A DNA stretch of 64,000 nt, from assembly GCF_023053635.1 (NCBI RefSeq), contig NC_086180.1:88513447-88577446 (forward strand). The letters run 5' to 3'. Under the pieces are notes generated by a model. The model searched no databases. It was not told where the DNA came from and saw only the letters and a program-made list of their open reading frames with translations. Below are positions 7,928-18,195 of the stretch, piece by piece (the stretch's first letter is position 1; every line of letters starts with the position of its first letter). The position numbers were made by a program, and so were the translations under genes. This DNA is from Elgaria multicarinata webbii (lineage: Eukaryota; Chordata; Lepidosauria; Squamata; Anguidae).

Positions 7928-9797
7928 GAGCATTCCATTGTCACATATGGGACATTTATACTCAAGTTCAGGACAAAGAATCTTTTGCATATACTACTAA
8001 TGTTTAAAGTGAACAATTTATTTTGCAGCATATGAATACAATGGTCATTACTAGCAGAACAGGGTTAGTAATTTTAAATTCAGCAAGAAACAATTATCTT
8101 AGATACTATTAATATTTTGTCACGTATGGGACACAAGAATTTCCATCTTCGTGGACATGGTTATCTTCAATTAAACATTTCTGTGAACTGTGAACTTGAA
8201 ACTAATTCAACTTTTTTCTGATAATTCCTGAGATATCACCTCACATTTATACTTGAAACAATATCTTCGTGTAATTCACCAACACAACCATCTTTCATGC
8301 TTAACACTAGTCCTCCATCAGCATCCTTTTCCCACTGCTTCCATGTGACGTGCTTTGTTGGCTCTTCAGGAAATGGAATTTTTTTTCCACTGGAATTCAC
8401 ATTTCCAACAGTTGGAAATTAATTTGTCATCACATAAAACAGACTTTAAAAATCCCCTCCAATTCTAAGGCCCTTTAATTTGAGTTTAAAATTTTCATGT
8501 ATTTTACATCGACACTGATCCACTGGAGTATCCTTCAGTGGAAGAACATTTTTTTGGATGTAGAATACAAAATTTTACAAAACTCATTTTAACTTCAGGG
8601 TGGCCGTTTTTAAACACAAAAATTGCCTCTCTTAAAAACATAGTGAGAAAATGTTTTTGAAGTCTAAGTTTCTTTCCTTCTTCCCAAACAGTTATGCAGT
8701 CCTTCAATCCAGGAGCTGTATATACAATATCATTGCAAAAAAAGAAGCTCTTAACAATGTTTATGTCTTTCTTTAACATGCCACACCTTTGTGAGAAGGA
8801 ACTATGCATTTGATTAACTAGTTTAATATCTACTCTTTGTGCTAAACCACTGACTACAGCTCTCTGTTTTCTTGGTGATTTTGGCAAATTTACAAAGGTA
8901 GATCCTAAAACGACAGCCAAATAAATATTCTATTCATAGCTTTTCCATAGCTCCATCTGCTTTGGTACGGACTTATTATTATATATTTTTCTGCATTACT
9001 GTCAGCAATAGTTTTTTTCTTGCATGCTCTCTGCAACCTCTTTCGATCTCTTTCATACTTCTTCCTCTGCAACTCATCTCTGCTACTCAAAGACATATTT
9101 TTCTTTCTTCTCAGTTCTTTTAACCTTTCATTTTCCTTTTTTTCAAATTTTGGATTCTCCCTCTTCTTCTTTAGTCTCATTTTCTTCATTCTTTCAGCAC
9201 TAGTGCTCTTTTTATTTTCAGTTGACACATTCATTATGCATTATCTGCATAATAAGTGTCACATATGGGACAATAAATAAAGGGACGTATAAACTGTTTA
9301 AAATACAAAATTAACATTAAGAAAATATTGCATTGTAGACAACATTATCTTTGTTTTAAATCTGCTTTACTACATTTTAAATGCTACAAATAACATATAT
9401 AACCTAAAAAGTGCACTTTTTCATGTCACGTATGGGACAGCAAAACTATATGCATAATTAGCTATATATCTGCTAATAAACACACGGTTTCTAATGTTTT
9501 AACATGTAGGCAGCTCCTTTAGGACCTTACCTTTGCTATCAGAATGAAAACAATACTTAATTCACTGTACAATACAATGTTAACACTTAATCAAATGTAA
9601 CCTCATTTAGCATGTGACTGATCTTGACAATGGTAGCCATTTTGAAAACCAGGTTGCGCAATAACAATAGCAAAAAAATTATCTTTCATCATCAAAACAC
9701 CCTCTTTCCACTATGTACAACTAATACAATACAAAATATTAACTAATTTTTCATTTTGAAATTTCAAGTGTTTTGTCGCTGTTTCAGTGGAATGCTC
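7928..9797 (-). mobile_element. Unclassified 1.87 kb DNA transposon with decayed transposase
   Basis: The ends are inverted: GAGCATTCCATTG at 7928-7940 and CAGTGGAATGCTC ending at 9797. CCAGTG is duplicated at 7922-7927 and 9798-9803, and removing one copy plus the element restores the L2 reading frame. The minus strand carries transposase-like pieces. Four direct copies of GTCACRTATGGGAC lie at 7940-7953, 8119-8132, 9258-9271 and 9425-9438, two on each side of the coding part, as expected of transposase-binding repeats. I cannot assign a superfamily. It is missing the expected downstream core, so it is an internally deleted, non-autonomous copy. Confidence 0.75.
8236..9234 (-). pseudogene. 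Transposase-like ORF remnant of the 7928-9797 element
   Basis: Read from 9234 leftward. A very basic, Lys/Arg/Glu-rich N-terminus (9234-8905, 109 codons, coiled-coil-like) ends near ISPYQSRWSYGKAM. A frame change follows, into LPKSPRKQRAVVSGLA and a long conserved-looking stretch with DCITVWEEGKKLRLQKHFLTM-type text (8920-8504). A second frame change leads into CRCKIHENFKLK, and lastly VTWKQWEKDADGGLV to a stop at 8236-8238. I recall similar uncharacterised ORFs in cnidarian and arthropod genomes, which continue into a DFAENY-like core. That core is absent here. It has at least two frameshifts and is not a host gene. Confidence 0.6.
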
Positions 9798-10033
9798 CCA
9801 GTGCTTAAAGAACTGCACTGGCTGCCGCTCCATTTCTGAGCCCAATTCCGAAGCTTGTGACTTCCCTTTAATGACCTATGCAGCTTTAGATCTAGATACC
9901 TCAAAGAACATCCATTTCTACATCAGCCTGTGGACATACTGAGATTAATAATCTCAGTGTCCAGCCTTGAACTGAGTAGGCTGGTCACCCTGGAAAGAGC
10001 CTTCACAGTAGTGCTGTTCTCTTGACCAGATAC

Positions 10034-10189
10034 GAAAGAGGACAGGGCTCCTGTAGCTTTACCTGTTGTGATGAAGAGGGAATTTCAACAGGTGCTGCAT
10101 GCATACAAATGACACCTGCTGAAATTCACTTTTCTATGCAGCTGTTAAAGATTCAAGAGCTCAGTCCTCCTTTCCATATGGTCACCCTA
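10034..10189. mobile_element. TAGGGTGACC MITE, right half
   Basis: From GAGGACAGGGCTCCTG to GGTCACCCTA this matches the right half of the fold-back family at 10937-11259. The left half is missing. Confidence 0.7.
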
Positions 10190-10203
10190 ATTCTCCACCA
10201 CAT

Positions 10204-10458
10204 GCAGGGTTGGCCAAAGACCTTTTGGTGCTTGAGGTAGAGTGGCAAATGGCACTGCCACCCACCCAAGGGAAGGGGCATAGCACCAAAGCCAGCCAAG
10301 TTACTTTAGCACGCGAGGCAGAATATTCCAGAAACACCTCTCCCCGAGGTAAAAATACAATAAAAAGATTTTTAAAAAAACATGCTGCTCTTTCATAACA
10401 CCCTTCTTAGGCTGCCTGAGGCAGCTTCCTCATTCTGTCTATTGGTAAGGCTGGCCTG
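10204..10458. repeat. Dispersed repeat, TTTTGGTGCTTGAGG family
   Basis: It begins GGTTGGCCAAAGACCTTTTG and ends with mirrored GCCTGAGGCAGC...GGCTGGCC. A second copy lies at 13168-13396, sharing the order of both ends. It is probably a MITE with GC-rich termini, with no coding content. About 10460-10930 next to it holds nothing I recognise. Confidence 0.5.
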
Positions 10459-10936
10459 ACCACATGCATAACGTGACATGTGTATCAGATGGTGACCATG
10501 TAGGACCAAGGAAAATCTTTTCCCTCAGAAAGGAAGGGGAAAGAGCGCCAGTGCAAGAGCCCGAGGCCTTGTGCCGCCAACGCACCAACATCAAGACGGG
10601 GCCTGACCCCAGCAAAGTTAGTTTGTTCCATGTGGGAATGTTATTGGCACCAGTGGCATCGTCCCTCCCAGAGTTGAAGGGTGAGGTTCACAGGGGGGAA
10701 GTCTTAACAATCACACCCACAATCCTGATCCTGACACCCCTTTGCTGCTATTTAAATAACAAAAATGCATTTGCACATTTAACACATTCTCTGTTTCAAT
10801 CTAACACTGAAATCCAGTTGGTTTCTGCACTGCTGAAAACAAGCTGGCAAACTCAAGGCCAGAGTTTTTAAATGTCCAGATAGCACTTGGCTCTGATCTT
10901 CTCATTTAAACCCATAATTGCAAACTAATGTATAGG

Positions 10937-11259
10937 TAGGGTGACCCTATGAAAAGGAGGACTGGGCTCCTGTATCTTTAACAGTTGCATAGAAAAGGGA
11001 ATTTCAGCAGGTGTCATTTGTATATATAGAGAACCTGGTGAAATTTCCTCTTCATCATCACAACAGTTAAAGCTGCAGGAACTATACTAGAGTAACTAGA
11101 TTTACAAGAGGGCAGGGCACCTGCAGATTTAACTGTTGTGATGAAGAGGAAATTTCACCAGGTTCTCCATATATACAAATGACACCTGCAGAAATTCCCT
11201 TTTCAATCCAACTGTTAAAGATTCAGGAGCCCTGTCCTCCTTTTCATATGGTCACCCTA
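10937..11259. mobile_element. TAGGGTGACC fold-back MITE, complete
   Basis: The 323 bases have mirrored ends TAGGGTGACCCTATG and CATATGGTCACCCTA and a near-palindromic body. The flanks GTATAGG and GTACAGG look like a slightly drifted 7-base duplication. It sits in CLRN2 intron 1. Confidence 0.8.
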
Positions 11260-11631
11260 GTACAGGAGAATAAAATACTCAAAATGTAAATATACCACAT
11301 CAAATCTCTCAGAGCTGGGCATGTACTTCAGTTTTGCAGTCCTTGTGGCTGCAATGGTATGATTGAAAGTATGATGAAATTTCAGAAGCCAGAAAGTTGT
11401 CTGAATAAGTTTTTCAGTTTAGGTGTGTGTGCGTGTGTGTGTATGGAGTTGAATGCAGTGCTCTCTGCATAGCTCTATGCCGGAATTATGAAAATACATA
11501 TTGTGTAATATCCCAATTTGCTTAATTTATACAGGCTATAGAATTAAACTTCTATTGGTCTAGAATTTGGATTACTTGGACGATTTATTTATATGTGTAT
11601 ACATGGATGTATGCCTATATAGGCTCAGTTC

Positions 11632-12116
11632 ACACAACATTTTTCTTTACTCAGTGGGAAAACTCCTCTCAATGGTGGAGTTTGTAGGGGGTATACACCA
11701 CACAACATGTTCCAACTCCACCGTTGTGTAAAAATCAACACAGCATTTGATTGACAATTCCTCTGCCCTCTCTCCTCCCCCAGTCCTCCCGATGGTATCC
11801 CATCAGCCATTGCTGCAAAAAAACTAATCCCAGCGGCACTCCCTCCTTTCACTGCTCTTGTCAGGGAACTCTATGGCTACTGGGAAACTCCACTCCACTC
11901 AACAGGAAACTCCACGGAGCCCTCCAGACAACATGGAACACAACAGTTGTGCAGGAACTCTCCTCTGCACAGCGAGGAGATGTGGAGTGCTTTTCAAAAC
12001 AACTCCAGCATGGGGAGAGTTTTTCCTCCAGACAATACTTTTCTTAATGGTGGTGTAACAACTCCACAGTGGAATTCTAAAACCACTGTTAAGAAACGTG
12101 TTGTGTGAACTGAGCC
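11632..12116. mobile_element. MITE with GGCTCAGTTCACACAACA ends
   Basis: Left GGCTCAGTTCACACAACA and its complement ending at 12116 are perfect 18-base inverted ends, with ATA on both sides (11629-11631 and 12117-12119). A 3-base duplication suggests the PIF/Harbinger group. The interior is inverted-repeat rich (CTCCACAGTGG, GGTGGAG). The open frames inside are not conserved proteins. Confidence 0.7.
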
Positions 12117-12452
12117 ATAGAGTCCTTCTGGAATCAGGGCAGAGCGACATACAGACACAAATCATGAACCCCAAAACAATACATGTGAACTGGGGATTTA
12201 TTTCCTTCTTAGTTTGTAGTTGGAGGGTTGCACCTCCATTCATGGCCAAGACAGGCATTCCATAAGAGTTCAAGAGCACAATTATCCCCTTAAGGAACAG
12301 AGAGTACATCCATCCAGAGCTCGTGCTTTTATATTTATCTCAACAAACAGAACATCTTCTAATGCATCTGAATGGGAAAACTTAATAGCATCTTTGTGGT
12401 CTGCCACATTTACACAACAATTAACTCAACGTTGTTTTCTTGTCTTTATCAG

Positions 12453-12632
12453 TATTTCCACATCTGGTGAAAAAGTTGAACACAGGTCTCCATGTGGTGA
12501 TTATCCTCTTCCTTTGTGTGGCATTTTCGTTTGCCCTTATCAGTTTGGGATTTTGCATCTTAAACATAATGAAAGTTCCCTATCGGGCTATTAAAGGCCC
12601 GGCAGGAATAGCCCTGTGGAACATACTTGCAG
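12453..12632 (+). CDS. CLRN2: CLRN2 exon 2 of 3
   Basis: The exon follows TTTATCAG and runs phase 1 to phase 1, encoding residues 85-144. It begins IFPHLVKKLN, matching the clarin-2 loop, and carries membrane segment 2 (about residues 99-124, VVIILFLCVAFSFALISLGF). The cytoplasmic link VPYRAIKGPAGIALWN follows, then the start of segment 3. The donor is G|GTAAAC. The 180-base length and both phases join exons 1 and 3 without loss. An in-frame methionine at 12440 lies in the intron and is not a start. Confidence 0.96.
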
Positions 12633-13166
12633 GTAAACATTGACTTTAAAAAATGGATACTGCTAACAATTAATGATTAATGGTTATTATGATTCTGTAT
12701 TCATTTCTATAGCATTGCATAGTGATTAACAGTAATGGTCTCATTCATCATAGCATTCCCACCTTTTATTTTGCCAAATTAGAATCTGGTTTTCAACATC
12801 ATTGTGCATGTTACTAAATGTTTTTTTTTAGAGATTCCATTTGTGCCAGATACAGTTTTAACAAAACATTTCTTGATGAATTCTCACCACATCCTTGAGT
12901 GTAATTTTTGGTTTTAGTCCCTATCACCTGTTCTAGACCAGCAAGCAGTTCCATGCCAGGGCAGTTGTGTGTGTGCTGGCACACTTGTCAGAGCTCTATG
13001 GGCTGAAAGCTGCTTTGCAGCATGTTCTGGACTGCACTTGATCTGTGATGTCTAATTCACCTGTGTAAGACCTAATCTATAGAAATCATGAGATAAACAA
13101 TTCCTGGACTGCACCATTTTAGATTACAGGCAAGGACCTGCATGTTTGAATGTGTCTCCCCTGCCT
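12633..13166. other. CLRN2 intron 2, left part
   Basis: No exon, repeat family or RNA gene is recognisable here. Confidence 0.5.
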
Positions 13167-13167
13167 C

Positions 13168-13396
13168 ACAGGGACAGCCCAAGACATTTTGTTGCCTGAG
13201 GCAAAGGGCAAGATGGCAACCCCCATTCCATGTATAAAACCCAACCAGACTGATAGTTGAAACTCACTTCACCACTGGCTGCTTCTAATGCACCTGAGTA
13301 CAGCAGGGTAGCTTAAAAGTGCACGGCAGGCTTTTCTCTCCAGGATATGATGTCTGAGGTAGCCGCCTCACTCTGCCTAATGGCTGGGCCGGCCAT
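13168..13396. repeat. Second copy of the 10204-10458 repeat family
   Basis: It shares GACATTTTGTTGCCTGAGGC at the left and GCCTCACTCTGCCTAATGGC near the right with the first copy. Non-coding, in CLRN2 intron 2. Confidence 0.5.
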
Positions 13397-13466
13397 GTTT
13401 TCCCCAGTTTAAAAACCCCTCCTGCTTGTAGAAAGCTAGCTGTCAGGGAGAATGATTCTAGCCTCA

Positions 13467-13687
13467 GGTCATAGCTAGACCTAAGGTTTATCCCTGGATC
13501 GTCCAGGGGTCAAACCTGGGCCGGATCTACACTACTGCTTTAAAGCGCTTTAAAACTGTTATAAAGCGCTTTAAAGCCATAGTGTAGATCCGGCCCTGTT
13601 CATCTAGGTGACACACAGAGGAGCCAATGCTCAGGCAGAGGCGAACCCTGGATGATCCCAGGATAAACCTTAGGTCTAGCTGTGGCC
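13467..13687. mobile_element. Harbinger-like MITE (GGCCRTAGCTAGACC), carrying a second MITE
   Basis: The ends GGTCATAGCTAGACCTAAGG and CCTTAGGTCTAGCTGTGGCC are inverted and flanked by TCA on both sides. It is the 140-base subfamily, like 17222-17361 and 28829-28969, but enlarged by the 77-base element at 13519-13595. Confidence 0.85.
13519..13595. mobile_element. 77-base palindromic MITE inside another MITE
   Basis: GGCCGGATCTACAC at the left and GTGTAGATCCGGCC at the right are perfect inverted ends; the interior TTTAAAGCGCTTTAAA is itself palindromic. CTG flanks both sides (13516-13518 and 13596-13598), and removing it restores the uninterrupted sister sequence. It is therefore younger than its host MITE. 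Confidence 0.85.
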
Positions 13688-13814
13688 TCAGTGATTCAGT
13701 AATACCTGCAGTCTGAAGTCATGCACTTCAGTAACCGGGTTGGACCTAAGTTAATATCTGGTGTGGAAATGTTAAAGGGTTGAACATGCAGGTGGAAACT
13801 AAGCTTCTCTCTAT

Positions 13815-14486
13815 GGGCCTTGCTAGACGAGGCCTTAGCGTGCTTTGAGACCCGGTTTCCCTGCTGTGCGTCCAGATGACGCACAGGGGAATCCGGGCCC
13901 AGGCCGCACTGAAGCCTGCCTTAACGCGTCATAAGCGAATTCGCTTATGGCGCGCCTTTTCCGCAGCCCCGGCCTGAGGCCGGGGCTGTGGAATGTCTAG
14001 CAAGGTCCGTGGCTTTTTGCGGCTACTCGCTTACTCGTGAGTAGCCGGGAAAAGCCACGGACTGGGCTCAGCGCTGTGCCCATCGGGCTGGTGGGGGGGA
14101 GATAGGGGGGGAAGGCTGGACCGGCAGGAGAGGGAGATGGCGGAGGATGACACAGGACAGGGAGGGAGAGGGAGGACGGGTGACACGGGGATGGCGGAGG
14201 GTGACACGGGGGACGGGGACAGGGACGGGGACGGGGAGGGAGGGCGAGGAAAGAGTGGACAGGAGGCATGGGAAGGGATCAGGACCGGATGGGGGAGTTT
14301 AAGTAAAAAAAAAACCTTACCTTGTCGGGGCGCACGTGGCCCCTTTAAAAAAAAAATGGCCGACGCTGCAGGGCTTCCGTAGTCCCTGCGCGTCGGCCGT
14401 CTAGGAGGCTGGGCGGCGCACGCTAAAGTTAGCGCGCCGTCGCCCCGCCTCCCTGCCGGCTTATCCGGCCAGGTCTAGCAAGGCCC
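13815..14486. mobile_element. GC-rich Harbinger-like TIR element, copy 1
   Basis: The 672 bases have ends GGGCCTTGCTAGAC and GGTCTAGCAAGGCCC and TAT on both sides. The interior is CpG-rich with GGGACAGGGACGGGG-type runs and a GGCTACTCGC...GAGTAGCC hairpin. Copies 2 and 3 are at 27504-28303 and 44483-45189. The open frames inside are compositional. Confidence 0.85.
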
Positions 14487-14796
14487 TATGAGTATGTTCA
14501 GAGAAGCAATGAAAACTGGAAGCGGTTCACACCTCCATGCTTCCAAATAAAGTGCAACAAGGGAATTTGTACACCTCCCATGTGACAAACTGTGTATGTT
14601 CCAGAAACATTTGGAATTTACACATTTTACCACAAGAGAAATTTGCAATTTCCCCCTTTGTACATTAAAGGAAACCAAGTGAGCTGGTGGATGCTCAACA
14701 TAAAACAAACCAACAACCCACTTAAAAACGGATGGCAGAGTCAACTGTTTTGCATCCAAATGTAGAAATGACTTTTTGTTTCAAATTCTCTTGCAG

Positions 14797-15062
14797 GTGG
14801 TTTTGCAGTGCTAGCAGTTACCTGCTTTATGGCTGCGGTCAAACTGCATCATCTTACGGAAAGGATTGCCAATTTCCGGGAACATATCTTCCAGTTTGTC
14901 ATCTTGGAAGAACAGTACCAATACTCTTTTTGGCTTTGTGTAGCAGGCGCAACGGTTCATGGTGTGAATTTGTTCATCGTTGCCATCAGCGTGATTCACT
15001 TCCCTACACTGAAGACTAAGACGGAAGAAGCAAACGTCGCAGCAGAAGATATAATGTACTAA
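14797..15062 (+). CDS. CLRN2: CLRN2 exon 3 of 3, with stop
   Basis: After CTCTTGCAG, the exon completes Gly145 and encodes residues 146-232, ending TAA at 15060-15062. It holds membrane segment 3 (about 142-159), the conserved HHLTERIANF motif, the loop FQFVILEEQYQYSFW, membrane segment 4 (about 188-211) and the cytoplasmic tail ending AAEDIMY, close to the human TAEDILY. Thr165 in HLTERIANF is conserved; I recall a human deafness substitution at Thr165. The 3' UTR is not delimited; no convincing polyadenylation site was picked. Confidence 0.96.
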
Positions 15063-16720
15063 ACACTTAACTGTCTGGGTTTGGCACTTGGCCAGTGTTA
15101 GGCCAGCATGATCTGTTGATCTGATCTGTTTTAAAGAAGTCAACAATGCTGGCAAGGGCATACAGATGTGGAGAAAGTCTGCTGAACAGCACAGGTTGCC
15201 TGGTTGGGGCAAATGCTGAGGCCCAATGGCCCATGGAGGGTTCACCAAGCCAACATCAACACCATTTCCATATTCCACTGCAGCCCTGGGAAGGTTGGAA
15301 GCAGCACAACATTATATTGTGTTGTACCAAACTTTCCAGGAGCCCAGCACAAAGCAGTGGACTATGTCCGTTACCTCATGGACCATGCTGTGCAGTGGAC
15401 AGTTTAGCCTTTCATTCATTTAATGAAAGCCAATTCAAAATTGAGAAAAAGCACCAGCCATAGCCCTCATAGCATGGTCTCGGAATGCTCGGAATGTGGG
15501 GAGCATTTTTTTTTAATGCTCCCCACATAAACATCTGTATGCGCAAAGTAGGTGTGGTGGAAAGAAGCATGCAGCTATGTGGACTTGTATTCTGACAAGA
15601 TTCAGTCCTGTGGGGTAGGTACCCTAAGTGTCTCCTGAAGATTTAAGGGGAGCTTTGTGTATTAAGAGAAGCAGCAAATGCCCAACAAGCCTCCCTCTGC
15701 TGTTTGTCTTTCTGTAGGGCTGTCTCAAGCGATTTTGCTATCCTAGGCAAAAACCATTATGGTTCTGGCAAACACACGTTTTATGTGGGAAGGACCATTG
15801 TGTTTTGTCTGAGCGTTTCCCAAATTACAGCCCCGTTTCCTGCTCCTTACAAATGAATGGAGTCAAAAGAAGACACTGTGATTGGGAAGTGGATGTGGGT
15901 GGCACATGGCCCCACACCTAAATTCAGTTACGGAGAAAATGTGTTTTCTCTTTGTGAGGATATTTCCTGATAACAGCCCCTTTCCCTGCTCCATACAAGT
16001 GAATGTGTACTTGTGTAAAACAAAAGGCTCCATCACACCAGCGTTATGCTGTGCAATCACTGAGAATTGCATACGAAGGACTCTGACGTTTTCTACCTTA
16101 TAATGTGCTCTTATGGTGTAGAACTCTGATCTGTCCTGCTGTGATTGCGCTGCTTTCCCTATAGGAAGCGCCGAAAATAGAATCGCAGAAAAAGCGACTC
16201 TTCTTACTTCCCCACAATCCCAAGGCTTGTGTGTGGGTGGAATATGGGGCATGAGACACAACTGCCTCTAGCAGAAATTGTATTGTCTCGAGGGTCTGTG
16301 GTGGGCCCGGATGAATTGTGTATTTTACAAATTACCATGGTGCCCCTGGAATTCTACCACTCCAGGCGGCCACCTGTACTGCCTTTTGGGTTGGGGGTAG
16401 CCTGGGCTTTCAGATCACATGCAATGGGGAAACTTCAGAGCTTCCCCAAAGCAAAATATACACAAATTCCACATGCATCTGCAACCCTTGCACCTTTCTG
16501 CCAAGGAGATTCCCACTGAAAGATCAGACAACAAAGCTTCGGCTACGGTGACTCACAACTGGATTGAGTCTTTGGGTGGGATCATGTTAGAGAAGAAAGT
16601 GATCCTAGTAAAAACCAACCTTCTGAGGCCTGTTAACAGTACCAGCAATTAACATAGAATTCATTGTAAAACAGTTTCTGTGTTTGGACGTCTATTTCAA
16701 AATGGACTAGCAGGATGATA
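15063..16720. other. Downstream of CLRN2; 3' UTR plus unrecognised intergenic DNA
   Basis: It includes a 13-base-arm hairpin at 15497-15531 (TGTGGGGAGCATT / AATGCTCCCCACA) and, at about 16030-16210, a CTCCATCACACCAGCGTTAT repeat related to 60465-60620. Short open frames show no family motifs. Confidence 0.45.
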
Positions 16721-16800
16721 TTATTTATTTATTTATTTATTTATTTATTACATTTTTATACCGCCCAATAACCGAAGCTCTCTGGGCGGTTCACAAAATT
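16721..16800 (-). mobile_element. L2-group LINE tail, antisense
   Basis: A TTTA run followed by TACCGCCCAATAACCGAAGC and CTCTGGGCGGTTCACAA: the last 80 bases of the L2 family only. Confidence 0.75.
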
Positions 16801-17221
16801 GTTTGCAATTCCAAATTATTGTTTGCAAGTCCAAATAGTCCTCACAAATTGTCTTCACTGTGTGTGTGTTTTTTTAATTGGAGATACTGTACTTGGAGAT
16901 ATTACATTTGGACATCAGAATAAATAACCGTTCTACCATTTAAAATTTATATGAGGAGATCCTAAGCGCAAAATATCCCTATAAAGACTATGGGATTCTA
17001 TGTTTTCTGTTTTTAATCAGTGACGGGAATGGAAAATGCTTCCACGATTAAAGAGGAAAATAGCTTTCTACACATGTTTCAAAAAAGTTTGGAAAACCTT
17101 CAAGCCCTTTTCATTCTGAGAACAAAATTTATTAAATGAAGAGTAAACTTACATAAACAGAAATTTGTTACCAAAAAAAGGCATTGGCTGATCCACTTTT
17201 CTAAGCCTAAGAAGTGGCTGA

Positions 17222-17361
17222 GGCCGTAGCTAGACCTAAGGGTTATCCCAGGATTGTCCTGGGTCAAGCCTGTTCATCTAAGTGCCACACAGGGCATCCA
17301 GCGCTCAGGCAGGGGCGAACCCGGGGTGATCCTGGGATAAACCTTAGGTCCAGCTACGGCC
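17222..17361. mobile_element. Harbinger-like MITE, 140-base subfamily
   Basis: Ends GGCCGTAGCTAGACCTAAGG and CAGCTACGGCC; flanks TGA and TGG. The interior TTCATCTAAGTGCCACACAG is shared with 28829-28969. Confidence 0.8.
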
Positions 17362-17764
17362 TGGGTGGCTTCTTTACAGTGACTTTTTCTTGTGATGAGA
17401 GAGCGAACTGGAAATTTACAATGTCATTATAACCACTGTTTATTAACAAACACACAAGCAGAACGTAGTGGGCCTGATACAGCAGGCAGCACAACTGCTA
17501 GTCCTGCCTCACACACTGGAGGGGACCTCCAGCATAAAAAGCATTTGCACCACGACTCAGCTATCCCCACTCCCCCATTCCTTCTTTTTATTCAGAGATT
17601 ATCACAGAACTGTAGTATCTAGCGACAACTTAATTGGCACTACTAATATCCTGTTATAATATAATGTGATCATGCCACGGCCATCAAGTGAGGAGATGGC
17701 CTTGTTCTAGCTTTTGCTTAGCTGATAGTGAAAGATGTTTCCCTTGGCTCAGATCCTTGTCTAA

Positions 17765-17894
17765 GGCCTTAGCTAGACCTAAGGTTTATTCCAGGGTCGT
17801 CCCTGCCTGCTCCTGGGATATCCTGTGTGTCATTTACATGAACAGGGATGACCCCGGGACGATCCCAGGATAAACCCTAGGTCTAGCTAAGGCC
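17765..17894. mobile_element. Harbinger-like MITE, 130-base subfamily
   Basis: Ends GGCCTTAGCTAGACCTAAGG and CTAGCTAAGGCC with a perfect TAA duplication on both sides. Interior GTGTGTCATTTACATGAACA is shared with 35593-35722 and 46839-46968. Confidence 0.85.
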
Positions 17895-18195
17895 TAAGAT
17901 CCTGTGGAGCCACTGCCAGACATGGCAGAGCAGGCAGTAATGAGCCAGAGAGACCAAGGGTATGGCGCATTATAAGGTGGTTTCACATGTTCATAAAGAG
18001 AAAAGCAAAAGCACTGCCAGTTTTTCAGATCACCTTTAAGATGTCCTCAACCTAATGAAACGGCTTAAGGAAAACATTAGTTGCTCCCATGCTTTTTTTA
18101 GTGCTGCCTAATGCAGGACTAGTTCACACTTGCTCTCTATTGCTTGATGCCTCCCAGCTAAATGCATTAACAGTCTCCACTAAACAAAATTCCTT

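Larger units (their letters stand above)
7305..10015 (+). mobile_element. L2-group LINE ORF fragment split by two transposons
   Basis: Three pieces (7305-7368, 7700-7927, 9798-10015) read in order as the C-terminal part of an L2-type RT ORF: first the DGVALPLK region, then LQLVQN near 7870, then VLKELHWLP-like codons after 9798. Between them lie a SPIN element and an unclassified transposon. The reading frame is decayed, with several stops, so this LINE is older than both insertions. Confidence 0.75.

Noticed and set aside
9020-9280. Phe/Leu-rich plus-strand frame resembling a membrane protein
   Set aside because: It is the exact antisense shadow of the basic N-terminus of the transposase remnant.
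13997-14382. Proline- and glycine/aspartate-rich frames
   Set aside because: They lie inside a GC-rich Harbinger-like element and reflect its composition; similar frames appear in copies 2 and 3.
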